A stretch of DNA of 64,000 nucleotides from Helicobacteraceae bacterium. GTDB taxonomy: Bacteria > Campylobacterota > Campylobacteria > Campylobacterales > Sulfurimonadaceae. Where the stretch lies: positions 1 through 64,000 of the forward strand of contig CANMJR010000013.1 in NCBI GenBank assembly GCA_947498025.1. The letters run 5' to 3'. Shown here one piece after another: positions 50,568 to 59,098 of the stretch. Each line of letters begins with the position of its first letter. Position 1 is the first letter of the stretch. The notes under the pieces were generated by a model, which made no database searches, was not told the DNA's origin, and was given only the letters and a program-made list of their open reading frames with translations. The translations under genes and the position numbers were made by a program.

Positions 50568-51362
50568 ATGTGTAAAGATTGCGGTTGTAGTATAACAGGA
50601 CCTTCCCACGAAGAAAAGGCTCACTCCCATGAGCATCATGAAAAACATTCACATGAACACCACCATCATGGAGGTTCACATAAACATCTTCATGATAATC
50701 CTCAACTCAATGACCCTAAAACAATTTCGGTTATTACAAAGATTTTGGATAAAAATAACCAAGAAGCTGGGCACAATCGCGATCATTTTAACTCGCATGG
50801 AGTTTTGTGTATCAATCTTATGAGTAGTCCGGGAAGCGGAAAAACAGCTTTGCTTGAGGCTTTGTCAAAAATTGCAGAGTTTAAATTCGGTGTCATCGAG
50901 GGCGACTTAGAGACAAGCAAAGATGCTGACAGACTCACGGCATGTGGAATACAGGCACATCAGATTCAGACAGGTTCCGCATGTCACTTAGATGCCTTTA
51001 TGGTACACAAAGCACTGCACCATATGGATTTAGAAAACATGGATGTCTGTTTTATAGAGAATGTCGGAAACCTTGTTTGTCCGGCAAGTTATGATGTGGG
51101 AAGCCACCTCAATATTGTTCTTGTAAGTATTCCTGAGGGCGAAGACAAAATAGCGAAATATCCGGTTATGTTCCGACAGGCGGATTTGATTTTGTTTACG
51201 AAAACAGATTTGCTTCCCCATTTTGAGTACGACATGGAGAAAGAAAAAGAGATGGCAAGAAAACTCAAACCAAGTGTGGATATTTTAGAAGTAAGCACTA
51301 AAGATGAGGCATCTCTGAAAAAAGTAGCATCATGGATTAAGTTTAAAATGGAGATGAGATAA
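50568..51362 (+). CDS. hypB: Hydrogenase nickel-incorporation GTPase HypB
   Basis: 264 residues. N-terminal 'MCKDCGCSITG' is the high-affinity metal motif, followed by a His-rich stretch (~20-45) that can store Ni. G domain: 'LMSSPGSGKTALLEALSKIA' (P-loop), 'GVIEGDLETSKDADRL', 'CFIENVGNLVCPASYDVG' and 'LILFTKTDLLPHFEYD'. Delivers Ni with HypA. ATG of hypC overlaps its stop (TAATG). Confidence 0.97.
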   Translation: MCKDCGCSITGPSHEEKAHSHEHHEKHSHEHHHHGGSHKHLHDNPQLNDPKTISVITKILDKNNQEAGHNRDHFNSHGVLCINLMSSPGSGKTALLEALSKIAEFKFGVIEGDLETSKDADRLTACGIQAHQIQTGSACHLDAFMVHKALHHMDLENMDVCFIENVGNLVCPASYDVGSHLNIVLVSIPEGEDKIAKYPVMFRQADLILFTKTDLLPHFEYDMEKEKEMARKLKPSVDILEVSTKDEASLKKVASWIKFKMEMR

Positions 51363-51652
51363 TGTGCCTCTCCATACCGAGTAAAGTTGTAAAAATAGAT
51401 AAAGAAAACAACATGGCAACGGTTGATACTATGGGTGTTCAAAGAGATGCAAGTTTAGTTTTAATGGGCGAAGAGGATGTAAAGATAGGCGACTATGTAC
51501 TTTTGCACATCGGGTTTATTATGAATAAGATTGATGAAGAGGATGCACTTCTCTCCCTTGAAACATACAGGCAAATCATAGAAGCGATGGATGAAGAGGA
51601 GAGGCAAAGGGCGGTTTTGGACGAAAGTGAATGTCAAAATAGGGGTGCGTAA
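51362..51652 (+). CDS. hypC: Hydrogenase assembly chaperone HypC
   Basis: 96 residues beginning MCLSIPSKVVKI; the essential Cys2 and the 'P' of the MCLxxP start are present, followed by 'GVQRDASLVLMGEEDVKIGD' and 'YVLLHIGFIMNKIDEEDA', the HypC OB fold. Carries the Fe(CN)2CO group with HypD. Immediately followed by hypD with no gap. Confidence 0.97.
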   Translation: MCLSIPSKVVKIDKENNMATVDTMGVQRDASLVLMGEEDVKIGDYVLLHIGFIMNKIDEEDALLSLETYRQIIEAMDEEERQRAVLDESECQNRGA

Positions 51653-52813
51653 ATGGAACTCGAACTTAAAAATCTTTATGACGATTTTAGAAATGCCAAC
51701 ACCATAAAAGCGTATGCAAAAATAATTAGAGAAGATGCTCTCAAACTTCCTCATCCGATAAATATAATGGAAGTGTGCGGAGGGCATACGCACACGATTA
51801 TGAAATACGGTATCCTCCAACTTCTGCCAGAAAATATAAAGTTTGTGCATGGTCCGGGTTGCCCGGTGTGCATCATGCCAAAAGAGCGGATTGACCATGC
51901 TTATGTTTTGGCGATGCAGAGAGATGTGATTTTGGTCACTTTAGGGGACATGATAAAAGTGCCGGGAAGCAACGGAAGCCTTCAAGATGCAAGAAGCAGA
52001 GGTGCGGATGTACGGTTTGTTTACTCTCCGCTAGATTGTCTAAAAATCGCCCATGAAAACCCACAAAAAAAAGTAATTTTCTTCGCCATAGGTTTTGAGA
52101 CCACAACCCCGATGACTGCCGCATTGCTAGATACCGTTGCAAAACAAAACAAGGTGAATGGCGAAGCCAGAGAAGGTGCCCTGGGGTATATAAAAAACAT
52201 CTTTTTTCATATAAACCATGTAACGGTTCCCGAAGCGATGGCGGCACTTATCTCAGACAAAGAGTGCAACATAGACGCATTTTTGGGACCTGCGCATGTG
52301 AGCGTGATTAGCGGAAGCAAGATTTACGAGGAGTTTCCACAGGATTTTAACAAGCCGGTTGTTGTCTCAGGATTTGAGCCTGTGGATGTCATGCAAAGTA
52401 TCAGCATGCTAGTAAAACAGTTTGCAGAGGGTAGATGTGCGCTTGAAGTGGAGTATAAAAGAGCCGTTACTCGCGATGGCAATTTAAAAGCACAAGCGTT
52501 GATAGAGAAGTACTTTGAAAAAGCGCAAAATTTCAGATGGAGAGGTCTTGGCGATATTCCTCAAAGCGGCTTAAAACTCAGAGCCGAATTTGATGGTTAC
52601 AATGCCGAAGTGATTTACAAAAATATTTTGCCGCATGAGCCAATCGACGACCACAAACTCTGCATCTGCGGAGATATACTCAAAGGCAAAGCAAACCCGC
52701 CGGAGTGCAAAATATTTGGTACTGCATGTAAGCCCACTAGTCCGATAGGAAGCTGCATGGTAAGCTCTGAGGGCGCATGTGCGGCGTATTATAAATATGG
52801 AAATCTATTGTAA
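51653..52813 (+). CDS. hypD: Hydrogenase Fe(CN)2CO assembly protein HypD
   Basis: 386 residues. Conserved cysteine motifs: 'IMEVCGGHTHTIMKYG', 'VHGPGCPVCIMPKERID', 'FAIGFETTTPMTAAL' and the [4Fe-4S]-binding end 'KLCICGDILKGKANPPECKI' with 'SPIGSCMVSSEGAC'. Scaffold on which the Fe(CN)2CO unit is assembled with HypC and HypE. Follows hypC by zero bases. Confidence 0.97.
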   Translation: MELELKNLYDDFRNANTIKAYAKIIREDALKLPHPINIMEVCGGHTHTIMKYGILQLLPENIKFVHGPGCPVCIMPKERIDHAYVLAMQRDVILVTLGDMIKVPGSNGSLQDARSRGADVRFVYSPLDCLKIAHENPQKKVIFFAIGFETTTPMTAALLDTVAKQNKVNGEAREGALGYIKNIFFHINHVTVPEAMAALISDKECNIDAFLGPAHVSVISGSKIYEEFPQDFNKPVVVSGFEPVDVMQSISMLVKQFAEGRCALEVEYKRAVTRDGNLKAQALIEKYFEKAQNFRWRGLGDIPQSGLKLRAEFDGYNAEVIYKNILPHEPIDDHKLCICGDILKGKANPPECKIFGTACKPTSPIGSCMVSSEGACAAYYKYGNLL

Positions 52814-52824
52814 GTAAGGATATT

Positions 52825-53523
52825 ATGAAGAAACAGCATTGCATGAAAAAATTAGAAGAGTTTAAAAAACATCTTCAAAGTTTTGTTAAGTTAGAAAAAT
52901 GCAGTAATAAAGATATTCATACTTTAAGAGTAGTAAGCAGAGATTTGTGTTCGCTGCTTAGTGCTGATGAACCTTTTTATGATAGCGTCAAAAGAGTGAT
53001 TAAAATAAGCAATAAGATAAGAGATATGGATGTTTTTTTTGAGTACTTTCTCTTATCTCTGCCAAAAAAATATCTTGCAAAATTAGATAGAGTGAGTATT
53101 GAAAAATTTACAAATGAGAGTAGAAAAAAGAAGATAAATAAGCTTCATGAATACCTAAAATCTTTAGTAATTCCCAAAAGTGTTCTGTGTAAATACGAAG
53201 AAGATATATTTAGTTTCATGGATAGTAATGAACTGATATTAAGTAAAATAGAACTGCATAAATATAGAATATATATTAAAAAAGTGTTAGCTAGAGAAAA
53301 AAACGGTGCTTCAAAAAATGAGACAAAAATAAAAACTCTTAACAAAATAAAAGATATTTTGGGAAGCATAAATGACAACTATCATGGATTGGAGAGGTTG
53401 AACAGTTATGAAATAGATGCGTCGCTATTTAAAAAAATAAAGAACTATGTACAAAAAGAGAACCTAAAACTTTTTAACCTATTTAAAAAATTAAATCAAA
53501 TATACACAAGGAGTCTTTTGTGA
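52825..53523 (+). CDS. CHAD-domain protein
   Basis: 232 residues, all-helical and basic. 'DIHTLRVVSRDLCSLLSADE' and 'RVIKISNKIRDMDVFFEYFL' match the CHAD signature (conserved His and the RDxxV helix), and 'LHKYRIYIKKVLA' the second half. CHAD domains bind polyphosphate. Located between hypD and sixA with a 4-base overlap to sixA; its presence within the hyp operon is unusual. Confidence 0.82.
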   Translation: MKKQHCMKKLEEFKKHLQSFVKLEKCSNKDIHTLRVVSRDLCSLLSADEPFYDSVKRVIKISNKIRDMDVFFEYFLLSLPKKYLAKLDRVSIEKFTNESRKKKINKLHEYLKSLVIPKSVLCKYEEDIFSFMDSNELILSKIELHKYRIYIKKVLAREKNGASKNETKIKTLNKIKDILGSINDNYHGLERLNSYEIDASLFKKIKNYVQKENLKLFNLFKKLNQIYTRSLL

Positions 53524-54023
53524 AAAAAGTTTATTTAATCAGACATGCTAAATCAAGTTGGAAGGATTCTTTACAGAGTGACTTCGAGCGACCGCTGAGT
53601 AAAAGAGGCAAAGCAGATGCACCTTTGATGGGAGCTAAACTAAAGGGTAAAAAAATTGTGCCGGATATAATCTACTCAAGTCCTGCGGTAAGGGCTAAAA
53701 CTACCGCAGAGATAATTGCAAAAAAAGTAGGGTTTGAAAAAGAGATTGTATTTAAGAAAGATATTTACGAGGCAAGTGTAAGTACGCTTCACAAAATATT
53801 GACCAAAATAGCGGATAAAAAAAGTGTAGCGTTTTTGTTTGGACACAATCCGAGTTTGAACGAGCTGGCTGAAAAATATCTAAATTTTAACGAAAACATC
53901 CCGACATGCGGAGTTGTGGAGATTGAGTTTGACTGCGATAGTTGGGCGGATATAGGTGCAGAAAGTGCAAGGTTGGTCTTGTTTGATTATCCGAAAAAAG
54001 ATAGCGTAAGCCTAAAAAATTAG
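53520..54023 (+). CDS. sixA: SixA-type phosphohistidine phosphatase
   Basis: 167 residues. 'VYLIRHAKSSWKDSLQSDFE' carries the RHG-type catalytic motif (RHA), 'PDIIYSSPAVRAKTTAEIIA' the Arg, and 'VAFLFGHNPSLNELAEKYLN' the second His. Removes phosphate from phosphohistidine proteins in the SixA group. GTG start overlaps the CHAD gene; hypE follows by 10 bases. Confidence 0.9.
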   Translation: MKKVYLIRHAKSSWKDSLQSDFERPLSKRGKADAPLMGAKLKGKKIVPDIIYSSPAVRAKTTAEIIAKKVGFEKEIVFKKDIYEASVSTLHKILTKIADKKSVAFLFGHNPSLNELAEKYLNFNENIPTCGVVEIEFDCDSWADIGAESARLVLFDYPKKDSVSLKN

Positions 54024-54033
54024 GAGCAATAGA

Positions 54034-55026
54034 ATGACAAAAACAATAACCTTAGCATGTGGAAACGGTGGAGAGGAGAATAATGAACTTATCTCTCATG
54101 TGTTTTACAAAGCCTTTAAAAACGAGATTTTAGAAAAAAGTGAAGATGCGGCGATTATTCATGGTGGGGAGCTGGCATTTTCTACCGATAGTTTTACTGT
54201 TTCGCCTCTCTTTTTTGCAGGTGCTGATATAGGAAAACTTGCGGTTTGCGGAACATGTAATGACCTCGCTATGATGGGTGCGAAGCCTAAATATTTGACA
54301 TGCAGCGTAATTATAGAAGAGGGGTTTGAACTCTCGCAGCTTGAACGCATAGTCGAGAGTATGAGAAAAGAGCTTGAAATCAACGGCGCTATTGTGGTGA
54401 GCGGTGATACAAAAGTCGTGCCTCGCGGAAGTGTGGACAAGATTTTTATCAATACTACGGGCATTGGCGAAGTGTTGCAGAAGGGGATTAGTTCTAACAA
54501 TATTACTGAAGAGGATGTGATTTTGGTGAACCGTGACATCGGCTGTCATGGTGCGACTATTTTTGCTGCAAGGGAGGGGATTGAGATGAGTAGCTCCTTG
54601 CAAAGTGACTGCACTTCACTCTTTCCACATGTCAAAGCGTTACTGGATGCAAAGATAAAAATAACCGCGATGCGAGATGCAACAAGGGGCGGAGTAAGTG
54701 CTGTTTTGAACGAATGGGCGAAACAGTCAAATGTTTGCATAGAGGTCGAAGAGGAAAAAATTCCTATCAGTGATGAGGTAAATGGCATTTGTGAAATGCT
54801 TGGTTTCGAGGCTACTGCTTTGGCGAATGAGGGTACATTTGTATTGGCTATTAAAAAAGAGGATGCAGATGCGGCATGTGAAATTTTGAAAGCGTTTAAT
54901 CCACATGCCGAGATTATAGGAATCGTTACAAATAGACATGTGAAAAAAGTAATACTCAAAAGTGCTTGGGGAACCTCAAGATTCTTGGAGACGCCTACGG
55001 GTGAGCTTTTGCCTAGGATTTGCTAA
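54034..55026 (+). CDS. hypE: Hydrogenase maturation protein HypE (carbamoyl dehydratase)
   Basis: 330 residues. '[20 protein letters not shown]' start, '[20 protein letters not shown]' (ATP site), 'VGCGT.ND'-like '[20 protein letters not shown]', and the exact C-terminal 'ELLPRIC', whose Cys is carbamoylated by HypF and dehydrated to the thiocyanate. Its stop overlaps the hypA start (TAATG). Confidence 0.97.
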   Translation: MTKTITLACGNGGEENNELISHVFYKAFKNEILEKSEDAAIIHGGELAFSTDSFTVSPLFFAGADIGKLAVCGTCNDLAMMGAKPKYLTCSVIIEEGFELSQLERIVESMRKELEINGAIVVSGDTKVVPRGSVDKIFINTTGIGEVLQKGISSNNITEEDVILVNRDIGCHGATIFAAREGIEMSSSLQSDCTSLFPHVKALLDAKIKITAMRDATRGGVSAVLNEWAKQSNVCIEVEEEKIPISDEVNGICEMLGFEATALANEGTFVLAIKKEDADAACEILKAFNPHAEIIGIVTNRHVKKVILKSAWGTSRFLETPTGELLPRIC

Positions 55027-55367
55027 TGCATGAATATAGCATTGTCGGGTCTCTGATAGATGCATGTGAAGAGAATGCAAAAGCGAATGTTGCCACAAAA
55101 GTAACAAAAGTTGTGGTAAAAATCGGCGTAATGAGCGGAGTTGAACCAGAGCTTTTAAAAACAGCTTTTGATACTTTTAAAGAGCAAACTATTTGTGATG
55201 GTGCTGAATTTATTATGAATATTCAGCCGGTAGTTATAAAGTGCAATAGCTGTTTGAATGAATCAATTTTAAAAAAGTTGGAGTACTCCTGCCCAATATG
55301 CAAGAGCATAGAACTTGATATAACAGATGGCGAAGATATGTACCTTATGCAGTTGGAGTTAGAGTAA
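55026..55367 (+). CDS. hypA: Hydrogenase nickel-insertion protein HypA
   Basis: 113 residues from the ATG at 55026 ([10 protein letters not shown]). The ORF track starts two codons earlier at TTG, but HypA needs Met-His-Glu at its N-terminus because His2 binds Ni. Structural zinc site: '[11 protein letters not shown]' and '[11 protein letters not shown]'. Passes Ni with HypB to the hydrogenase large subunit. Last gene of the hyp cluster. Confidence 0.96.
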   Translation: MHEYSIVGSLIDACEENAKANVATKVTKVVVKIGVMSGVEPELLKTAFDTFKEQTICDGAEFIMNIQPVVIKCNSCLNESILKKLEYSCPICKSIELDITDGEDMYLMQLELE

Positions 55368-55403
55368 ACAACAAAAAAATTACTTATTTTCTAGATATCT
55401 TGA

Positions 55404-55446
55404 ACACTACCTAAAACTTAGAAAAACAGTGTAGTTTTTTTCTTTT
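55404..55446 (+). terminator. Terminator-like structure after hypA
   Basis: ACACT (404-408) pairs with AGTGT (428-432), with a nested CTAA/TTAG inside, followed by 'agttttttttc'. The stem is short but the T-run is good. It could also serve the convergent orphan gene. Confidence 0.4.
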
Positions 55447-55458
55447 TTGGATTAATAG

Positions 55459-56166
55459 TTATTCCACAATTTCACCATCTATAATTTCATCTTTAGTATC
55501 ATTTATTTCTAAAAAGTCACTATATGGAATTTGTTCATTTTTCTCTGATAATCCTGAATATTTATTTTCCATTTTATTTATAGCTTTTATTAACTCAGTC
55601 GTATCTTTTAAAATTGGTGATATTACTTCTTTTCTGCCAAAACTTAAAATATTTATTATTGACAGTGCTTTACCTTTTATTATCTCACCATCACTAATCT
55701 TTTTATCTAACTGAGCTTGCATTTCATTTAATTTTTTTAAAATTCTATCTTTATGCTCATCTTCAAGTTGCTTATTACTATGAATTTTATTTCTAAGTTC
55801 ATTTATCATATTTTGTATAGTGTTATATTCATCATCATTTATTTTGTTATTTGAAATAAATAAGTCATCTAAGTTTTCATCATATTCATCAGTTAGTAAT
55901 AACTCTAATCTAGCTTTCACTGCGTCTATAAATCCTTTACCAAGTGAACTGTATTGAATATTAGCCAAATCAATTGTTGATAATTGATTTTGTTTAGAAA
56001 ATGCATTGATAATATTTAATGATTTGATTGCTTGCAGTCTATTAACTCCACTATTCTTATATTCGACTTCCATATTACTGAGAGTGCTAGATAACAACTC
56101 CTCTAATTTTAAAGTTGCAGTTTTATATTCTTTATTAATTATATTTCTATCTATATGAGTTGTCAT
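55459..56166 (-). CDS. Hypothetical cytoplasmic helical protein
   Basis: 235 residues, strongly AT-rich codons, no signal peptide. Long helices and a likely coiled coil around 110-160 ('MINELRNKIHSNKQLEDEHK'). C-terminal acidic tail 'DTKDEIIDGEIVE'. No family recognised. It stands alone in reverse orientation between the hyp cluster and rplU; the base composition and isolation suggest an acquired gene. Confidence 0.55.
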   Translation of the reverse strand: MTTHIDRNIINKEYKTATLKLEELLSSTLSNMEVEYKNSGVNRLQAIKSLNIINAFSKQNQLSTIDLANIQYSSLGKGFIDAVKARLELLLTDEYDENLDDLFISNNKINDDEYNTIQNMINELRNKIHSNKQLEDEHKDRILKKLNEMQAQLDKKISDGEIIKGKALSIINILSFGRKEVISPILKDTTELIKAINKMENKYSGLSEKNEQIPYSDFLEINDTKDEIIDGEIVE

Positions 56167-56392
56167 TCATAGCCCCCAATATTTTAATGTAAACTATAAC
56201 AGAACAATGCTTAACTTAAAAGTGAAAATAATTAGATTAAAGAGCTGTACTGTTTTTGTACCTCTTTTTTTCAAGAGGTTTTCAATAAGGAGAAGAAGCG
56301 TTGTTTATAGGGAGTGCTATTTTCTTTTATTTCGTGAAATGCAAATGTAAAAATTTGCGTTTAGGTTAAACAAAACTTAAAGCTTAGATGGT

Positions 56393-56398
56393 TATAAT
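56393..56398 (+). promoter_or_regulatory. -10 box of rplU-rpmA
   Basis: TATAAT in 'ggtTATAATtccgg', placing the transcript start near 56405, just at the left arm of the leader structure. Confidence 0.6.
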
Positions 56399-56409
56399 TC
56401 CGGACTTTT

Positions 56410-56457
56410 TGTAGAAATTGGACTTCTGGGTGCGTGATTTTTCTACACTCAGAAGTT
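56410..56457 (+). promoter_or_regulatory. Structured rplU leader with two competing helices
   Basis: Helix 1: TGTAGAAA (56410-56417) with TTTCTACA (56440-56447), 8 bp. Helix 2: GACTTCTGGG (56421-56430) with CTCAGAAGTT (56448-56457), 10 bp including two G-U pairs. The arms interleave (1a, 2a, 1b, 2b), so the helices either exclude each other or form a pseudoknot. Position in the 5' UTR of a ribosomal protein operon suggests autoregulation. Confidence 0.55.
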
Positions 56458-56488
56458 TATGTTAATATAATATATTTAAGGACTATAG

Positions 56489-56797
56489 ATGTACGCAATT
56501 ATTAAAAATGGTGGTAAGCAGTATAAAGTTCAAGAGGGTGATATCTTAAAATTTGATAACATGTCTCTTGAGCCAAAAACTATCATCGAAATCAAAGAAG
56601 TTTTGGCTGTAAATGCTGGTGAACTTAAAATGGGAACACCTTTCGTTGAAGGTGCTATTGTGACTGCTGAAGTTATCAATGAGGGTCGTGACAAAAAAGT
56701 TATTACTTTTAAAAAGCGTCGTCGTAAAGATAGTAAAGTTAAAAGAGGTTTCAGAAGAGACTTCACTCGTGTTCGTATCACGAAAATAGCTGCGTAA
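56489..56797 (+). CDS. rplU: 50S ribosomal protein L21
   Basis: 102 residues starting [18 protein letters not shown], then '[20 protein letters not shown]' and '[11 protein letters not shown]', the standard L21 sequence. An AAGGAC ribosome-binding site precedes it. rpmA follows 20 bases later, the usual order. Confidence 0.99.
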   Translation: MYAIIKNGGKQYKVQEGDILKFDNMSLEPKTIIEIKEVLAVNAGELKMGTPFVEGAIVTAEVINEGRDKKVITFKKRRRKDSKVKRGFRRDFTRVRITKIAA

Positions 56798-56817
56798 TTA
56801 AGATTAAGGAGTAAAAT

Positions 56818-57075
56818 ATGGCACATAAGAAAGGTCAAGGTAGTACACAGAATAATCGTGACTCGGCTGGTAGAAGACTTGGTGTTAAGAAGTATGGTGG
56901 CGAGGCCGTAATAGCCGGTAACATCATTATTCGTCAAAGAGGAACGAAAGTTCACCCAGGTAAAAATGTTGGTATGGGAAAAGACCATACAATCTATGCA
57001 CTTATTGAAGGTGTTGTTAAATTCGAAAGAAAAGACAAAAATCGTCAACAAGTTTCTATAGTAGCTGCTGCGTAA
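56818..57075 (+). CDS. rpmA: 50S ribosomal protein L27
   Basis: 85 residues starting [20 protein letters not shown] with '[20 protein letters not shown]' and '[15 protein letters not shown]'. The mature-type N-terminus with no cleaved leader is the form found in most Proteobacteria-like groups. Co-transcribed with rplU. Confidence 0.99.
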   Translation: MAHKKGQGSTQNNRDSAGRRLGVKKYGGEAVIAGNIIIRQRGTKVHPGKNVGMGKDHTIYALIEGVVKFERKDKNRQQVSIVAAA

Positions 57076-57085
57076 TTCTACAATG

Positions 57086-57102
57086 TTTGGGCTTTGCCCA
57101 AA
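57086..57102 (+). terminator. Hairpin between rpmA and obg
   Basis: TTTGGGC and GCCCAAA pair perfectly around TTT, 11 bases after the rpmA stop. Followed by 'tattctacttc', a weak T-tract, so partial termination or mRNA 3' end protection is plausible. Confidence 0.55.
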
Positions 57103-57213
57103 TATTCTACTTCAATCACTAGGTTTTGCACCTAAATAAATAAAATATTTAACAGTTTACTCTTTTTAAAAATCAAGTGAATTTTTAAGTATTATCAACT
57201 AAGGATATCTACA

Positions 57214-58320
57214 ATGTTTACAGATAGTGTTGAATTAACCGTTTCATCCGGAAAAGGTGGACAGGGATGCGTTGCATTTCGTCGTGAAAAATTTGTTCTC
57301 AACGGTGGACCAAACGGCGGGGATGGCGGAAAGGGTGGCGACATTTGGTTTAAGTGTGACAACAACACACATACGCTCTCACATTTTCAAAAAAAGATGC
57401 ATATAAAAGCTGAAAACGGTGTTCAGGGGGAAGGTCGAAATATGACCGGTCGTTCCGGTGCCAAAGAGGTTATTATCGTTCCACCGGGAACACAGATTAT
57501 TGATGCAGAGAGCGGTGAAGTTCTTTTTGATATGTTGATGGACGGTCAAGAAGTAGAGTTCATTACGGGTGGAAAAGGCGGGCTTGGAAATACTCGCTTT
57601 AAGTCATCTACAAACCAGAGACCGACATATGCGCAGCCCGGTGAAAAAGGTAAGACAAGACAGATAAAGTTAGACCTGAAACTTATTGCCGATGTTGGGC
57701 TTGTCGGTTTTCCTAATGTTGGAAAGTCAACTCTCATCTCAACGGTTTCAAACGCTCGTCCAGAGATTGCAAACTACGAATTTACTACGCTAACTCCAAA
57801 ACTGGGTCAAGTAAATATAGGTGACTTTGAATCATTTGTTATGGCTGATATTCCAGGAATTATCGGTGGAGCGCATGAGGGTAAAGGTTTAGGAATTCAA
57901 TTTTTACAACACATTGAGAGAACAGAGATCCTTTTGTACATGATAGATCTGGCTTCATACCGAGATTTAAAAGAGCAGATAGAGACTCTAAAAAGTGAAA
58001 TTGCCGCATTTTCTGCAAAAATGGGTGAAAGTAGGTTTGCAATTGCTTTAACAAGAGTAGATATTGTACCACCGGAAGAAGTCCCTGAATTGGTGAATGG
58101 TTTTTTAAATCTGATTGGTGTGAGTGCAAATAAAGCAAGTGAATTTGATTTTGACCCTGAAATTCCATATTTTATTCAAGAGAGTGCTGATGAAACACTC
58201 GGATTTGATAAATCTTTACCATATTTTATAGCCGCAATCTCCTCTGCAACAAGCAAAAATATTGAAGCATTGAAGTATTCCCTATTTAATTTAGTACATA
58301 CAAATAGAAAAGTTTATTAG
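57214..58320 (+). CDS. obg: Ribosome-assembly GTPase Obg/CgtA
   Basis: 368 residues. Gly-rich Obg fold at the N-terminus ('GPNGGDGGKGGDIWF', 'GKGGLGNTRFKSS'), then the G domain: 'VGLVGFPNVGKSTLISTVSN' (G1), 'FVMADIPGIIGGAHEGKGLG' (G3), 'ALTRVDIV' (G4). Lacks the OCT extension of longer homologues. Acts in 50S assembly and stress control. Confidence 0.97.
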   Translation: MFTDSVELTVSSGKGGQGCVAFRREKFVLNGGPNGGDGGKGGDIWFKCDNNTHTLSHFQKKMHIKAENGVQGEGRNMTGRSGAKEVIIVPPGTQIIDAESGEVLFDMLMDGQEVEFITGGKGGLGNTRFKSSTNQRPTYAQPGEKGKTRQIKLDLKLIADVGLVGFPNVGKSTLISTVSNARPEIANYEFTTLTPKLGQVNIGDFESFVMADIPGIIGGAHEGKGLGIQFLQHIERTEILLYMIDLASYRDLKEQIETLKSEIAAFSAKMGESRFAIALTRVDIVPPEEVPELVNGFLNLIGVSANKASEFDFDPEIPYFIQESADETLGFDKSLPYFIAAISSATSKNIEALKYSLFNLVHTNRKVY

Positions 58321-58330
58321 TTTTACGAAG

Positions 58331-59098
58331 ATGAAAAGAGTAGTTGTAAAAGTTGGAAGTGCAGTTTTAGCCCAAAATGGCGTTATTGCACTTGATAGAA
58401 TGAGAGCATTGGTTGATTTTTTGAGTGAACTTCAAAAAGAGAATGAAGTTATTTTAGTCTCTTCCGGAGCGGTCGCAGCGGGCTATACAAAGTTAAAACT
58501 CGATAGAAGCGTATTGAAAAATAAACAGGCACTCGCCGCGATTGGGCAACCGATTTTGATGAAAACCTATGCTAAAAAATTTGCAACACATGAGATTATC
58601 ACGGCTCAGGTTTTAGTATCCGCAGCAAACTTTAGCAAAATGGATGATATTGAGAGAATTAAAAATACCGTTGACACTCTTCTTTCTAGCGGTGTTATTC
58701 CTATCGTAAATGAAAATGATGCAACTGCAACAGAAGAGCTTGTAGTTGGCGATAACGACCAACTCTCTGCCTACATGACAAAGCACACAGATTCAAATAT
58801 TTTGATAATACTCTCAGACATAGATGCCTTCTATGACAGCGATCCGCGACAAAATCCAGATGCAAATATTTTAAAAGTTGTAAATAGTATTGATAAAAAC
58901 GAACTTGAAAAAGAGGTAAATCCAAACAATATTTTTGCAACAGGCGGCATTGTCACAAAACTAAAAGCAGCCGATTACCTCCTCTCATGTGGGATTGATA
59001 TGTTTTTGTCAAGTGGATTTGATTTGTCTAATGTAAAAAGTTTTATGTTAGATAAAAAGCATGTTGGCGGAACATTTTTTACAAGCGGAATTAAATGA
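58331..59098 (+). CDS. proB: Glutamate 5-kinase
   Basis: 255 residues, the short form without a PUA domain. 'MKRVVVKVGSAVLAQNG', 'ILVSSGAVAAGYTKL', 'PIVNENDATATEELVVGDND' and 'LILSDIDAFYDSDPRQNPDA' are amino-acid-kinase motifs. First step of proline synthesis. Stop overlaps fmt start (ATGA-type, 4 bases). Confidence 0.95.
   Translation: MKRVVVKVGSAVLAQNGVIALDRMRALVDFLSELQKENEVILVSSGAVAAGYTKLKLDRSVLKNKQALAAIGQPILMKTYAKKFATHEIITAQVLVSAANFSKMDDIERIKNTVDTLLSSGVIPIVNENDATATEELVVGDNDQLSAYMTKHTDSNILIILSDIDAFYDSDPRQNPDANILKVVNSIDKNELEKEVNPNNIFATGGIVTKLKAADYLLSCGIDMFLSSGFDLSNVKSFMLDKKHVGGTFFTSGIK

Larger units (their letters stand above)
56167..56488 (+). other. Spacer holding the rplU promoter and leader
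   Basis: About 320 bases with no supported ORF. The first half is AT-rich without clear signals; the second half contains a TATAAT box and a structured 5' leader with two overlapping helices directly before rplU. Confidence 0.6.
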
